DNA of 64,000 bases, taken from contig NZ_SMYZ01000073.1 of assembly GCF_004919685.1 (NCBI RefSeq), positions 47,501 through 111,500 of the forward strand, written 5' to 3'. The stretch comes from Mesorhizobium norvegicum (GTDB lineage: Bacteria > Pseudomonadota > Alphaproteobacteria > Rhizobiales > Rhizobiaceae). Made by a program: the position numbers and the translations under genes. A model generated the notes under the pieces. It saw only the letters and a program-made list of their open reading frames with translations. It had not been told where the DNA came from and made no database searches. Shown one piece after another: positions 62,954 through 64,000 of the stretch; the first letter of the stretch is position 1; every line of letters begins with the position of its first letter.

Positions 62954-63730
62954 ATGCTGACGAACCCCACCCTCGACCAGATGCAGGCCCTCGGTCTGGC
63001 CGGCATGGCTGCCGCCTGGCGCGAACTGGCCGAACGGAACAACGCCAACGAGCTCAGCCGTGACGAGTGGCTCGGCCTAATGCTCGACCGCGAGGTCGCC
63101 ATGCGGGCCGACAAGCGCGTCCGGAACCGGCTCGCCTCAGCCAGGCTGCGCTTTCCCGAAGCCTGCATCGAGGACATCGACTTTGCCGCGCCGCGCGGGC
63201 TCGACCGGCGCGGCACCATGGCGCTCGCCCAGGGCGAATGGCTGAAGGCGCATGAGAACCTGATCGTCACCGGCCAGACCGGAACCGGCAAGTCGTGGCT
63301 GGCCTGCGCCTTCGGCCGGCAAGCGGCACGGCTCGATCATTCCGTGCTCTATGTGCGCGTGCCGCGCCTGTTCGAGGATTTGGCGCTCGCCCGTCTCGAT
63401 GGCCGCTTCCCACGCCTCATCGACAAGCTCACCCGCGCGCAACTGCTCATCCTCGACGACTTCGGGACCCACTCCCTCACCGACCAGCAGCGCTTCCATC
63501 TGTTCGAAATCGTCGAGGAACGCTATCGGCGCAAATCCACCCTGATCACCGCCCAGGCCCCCGTGGCCAAATGGCATGACCTGATTGCCGACCCCACCGT
63601 CGCCGACGCCATTCTCGACAGGATCGTCCACAACGCCCACCGCATCGTGCTCCAGGGCGACAGCATGCGAAAGCAAAAAGCCGCGCCCCTCTTGACCGGC
63701 GCCGAAAACGGCGAAATCAATCATCCATGA
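62954..63730 (+). CDS. istB: IS21-family helper ATPase IstB
   Basis: A 258-residue AAA+ ATPase of DnaC type that activates IstA. N-terminal LTNPTLDQMQALGLAGMAAAW, Walker A VTGQTGTGKSW, Walker B LLILDDFGTHSL, and the C-terminal ILDRIVHNAHRIVLQGDSMRK are all as in functional IstB proteins. AAGGAAAGGAAG lies before the ATG. Intact. Confidence 0.95.
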   Translation: MLTNPTLDQMQALGLAGMAAAWRELAERNNANELSRDEWLGLMLDREVAMRADKRVRNRLASARLRFPEACIEDIDFAAPRGLDRRGTMALAQGEWLKAHENLIVTGQTGTGKSWLACAFGRQAARLDHSVLYVRVPRLFEDLALARLDGRFPRLIDKLTRAQLLILDDFGTHSLTDQQRFHLFEIVEERYRRKSTLITAQAPVAKWHDLIADPTVADAILDRIVHNAHRIVLQGDSMRKQKAAPLLTGAENGEINHP

Positions 63731-63824
63731 ACGCAACAAGGCACCCGAGAACCGACACCGCCAAACTGTCCGCGACTTAATGAAACAGCTGTCCGCGACT
63801 TAGCGGAATCACTGTCCGGCTTTT

Positions 63825-63834
63825 GCGAAATGCG
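63825..63834. repeat. Right copy of the 10-bp direct repeat flanking the IS21 element
   Basis: GCGAAATGCG, identical to 61205-61214. It includes the ATG at 63830 used by the rppH frame. Confidence 0.45.
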
Positions 63835-64000
63835 CAGCGAAACGCTGCCTTATCGTCCCTGTGTCGGGTTGATGATCCTCAGTATCGACGGCCTGGTCTG
63901 GTCGGGCGCCGCAATGCAGAACAGGACAATGAATATGCCGGTGCAACGCAACTGTGGCAAATGCCGCAAGGCGGCATCGACAAGGGCGAGGAGCCGCTGC
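63830..64000 (+). CDS. rppH: RNA pyrophosphohydrolase RppH (NUDIX), 5' part only
   Basis: The first 57 codons of an RppH/NudH protein run off the window. LPYRPCVGLMILSIDGLVW is the family N-terminus, then GRRNAEQDNEYAGATQLWQM and PQGGIDKGEEPL, the start of the Nudix box. RppH removes pyrophosphate from mRNA 5' ends and begins mRNA decay. The ATG at 63830 lies 10 bases from the IS21 end and has no Shine-Dalgarno of its own beyond the IS sequence. The insertion may therefore have cut off its promoter or changed its start. It marks the return to core chromosomal DNA, or is a displaced copy. Confidence 0.85.
   Translation, partial: MRSETLPYRPCVGLMILSIDGLVWSGAAMQNRTMNMPVQRNCGKCRKAASTRARSRC

Larger units (their letters stand above)
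61252..63819 (+). mobile_element. IS21-family insertion sequence, apparently complete
   Basis: Contains intact istA and istB. The ends carry multiple inverted repeats: the left begins CCGGACAGTGATT, then TAAGTCGCGGACAG and TAAGTCCCGGACAG; the right, as reverse complement, CCGGACAGTGATTCCG, TAAGTCGCGGACAG twice. This multiple-repeat end is typical of IS21. One or two additional copies (TAAGTCCCGGAC) lie further out on the left (61222-61255), so the true left end could be at about 61215. Confidence 0.88.

Noticed and set aside
61528..63291. 587-codon antisense frame across istA/istB
   Set aside because: Covers two well-recognised genes on the opposite strand and has no family features.

Overview
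The window looks like an accessory, partly decayed region of a Rhizobiales genome, most likely a Mesorhizobium-type symbiosis island or symbiotic plasmid. The reasons are the GC-rich coding style, the density of ABC-transporter catabolic operons, the many insertion-sequence remnants (IS66, IS3, IS110, IS1595, IS21, Tn3 and TniABQ types), and a very large gene with 42-residue SKWP-type repeats plus a C-terminal shikimate-kinase-like domain. That last combination is the architecture of the Mesorhizobium type III effector Mlr6361. No tRNA, rRNA or CRISPR array was seen.

Layout. 1-8402 (+): a catabolic operon with the 3' end of a creatinase-like M24 protein, an imidazolonepropionase-like amidohydrolase (plus a decayed duplicate of its 3' end), a PotD/A/B/C-type ABC transporter, a Gfo/Idh/MocA dehydrogenase and an MmgE/PrpD protein. 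8809-15208: a locus built on the PEP-hydrolase-like TIM barrel. It holds a regulator fusing that barrel to an AAA+ and a Fis domain, a dehydrogenase, a bicupin, the free barrel enzyme, the Tm-1-like (UPF0261) partner and a divergent short third barrel. 15209-16578: a hypothetical small gene and an IS1595 relic. 16579-25701: two convergent gene sets (HAD-UbiA fusion, epimerase, large polytopic protein; and epimerase, SMR-type transporter, small membrane protein, GMC oxidoreductase) that look like a lipid-linked sugar or envelope glycan pathway. They are separated by a deletion derivative of an IS66-type element. 26514-29652 (-): a small membrane hydrolase-like gene, an IclR regulator and a second MmgE/PrpD gene. 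30079-39860 (+): a second catabolic operon with a creatinase-like M24 protein, a full PotD/A/B/C-type transporter, an amidase, DhaK/DhaL-type kinase subunits and an FAD oxidoreductase. 40379-43605: a broken TniA-TniB-TniQ transposition module. 43424-51673: a sugar operon (split transketolase, SDR, lactonase-type amidohydrolase, ribose-type ABC transporter) with a divergent LysR gene; two of its genes are frameshifted. 52374-54604: an IS graveyard around a DUF5996 relic and a thioredoxin with a CDPC active site. 54720-59933: the giant effector candidate. 60322-63819: a Tn3 TnpA relic and an intact IS21-family element. 63830-64000: the start of rppH, a core gene, at the edge of the IS21 element.

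The two Pot-type operons share a logic: uptake of a small N-containing cation or amide, hydrolysis by metal-less M24 and amidohydrolase or amidase enzymes, then dehydration or oxidation. The parts best worth follow-up are the giant effector, which carries an RNA-polymerase-like DFDGD motif in its middle, and the Tm-1/TIM-barrel locus with its self-similar regulator. All functional assignments are made by reading motifs; no database search was run.
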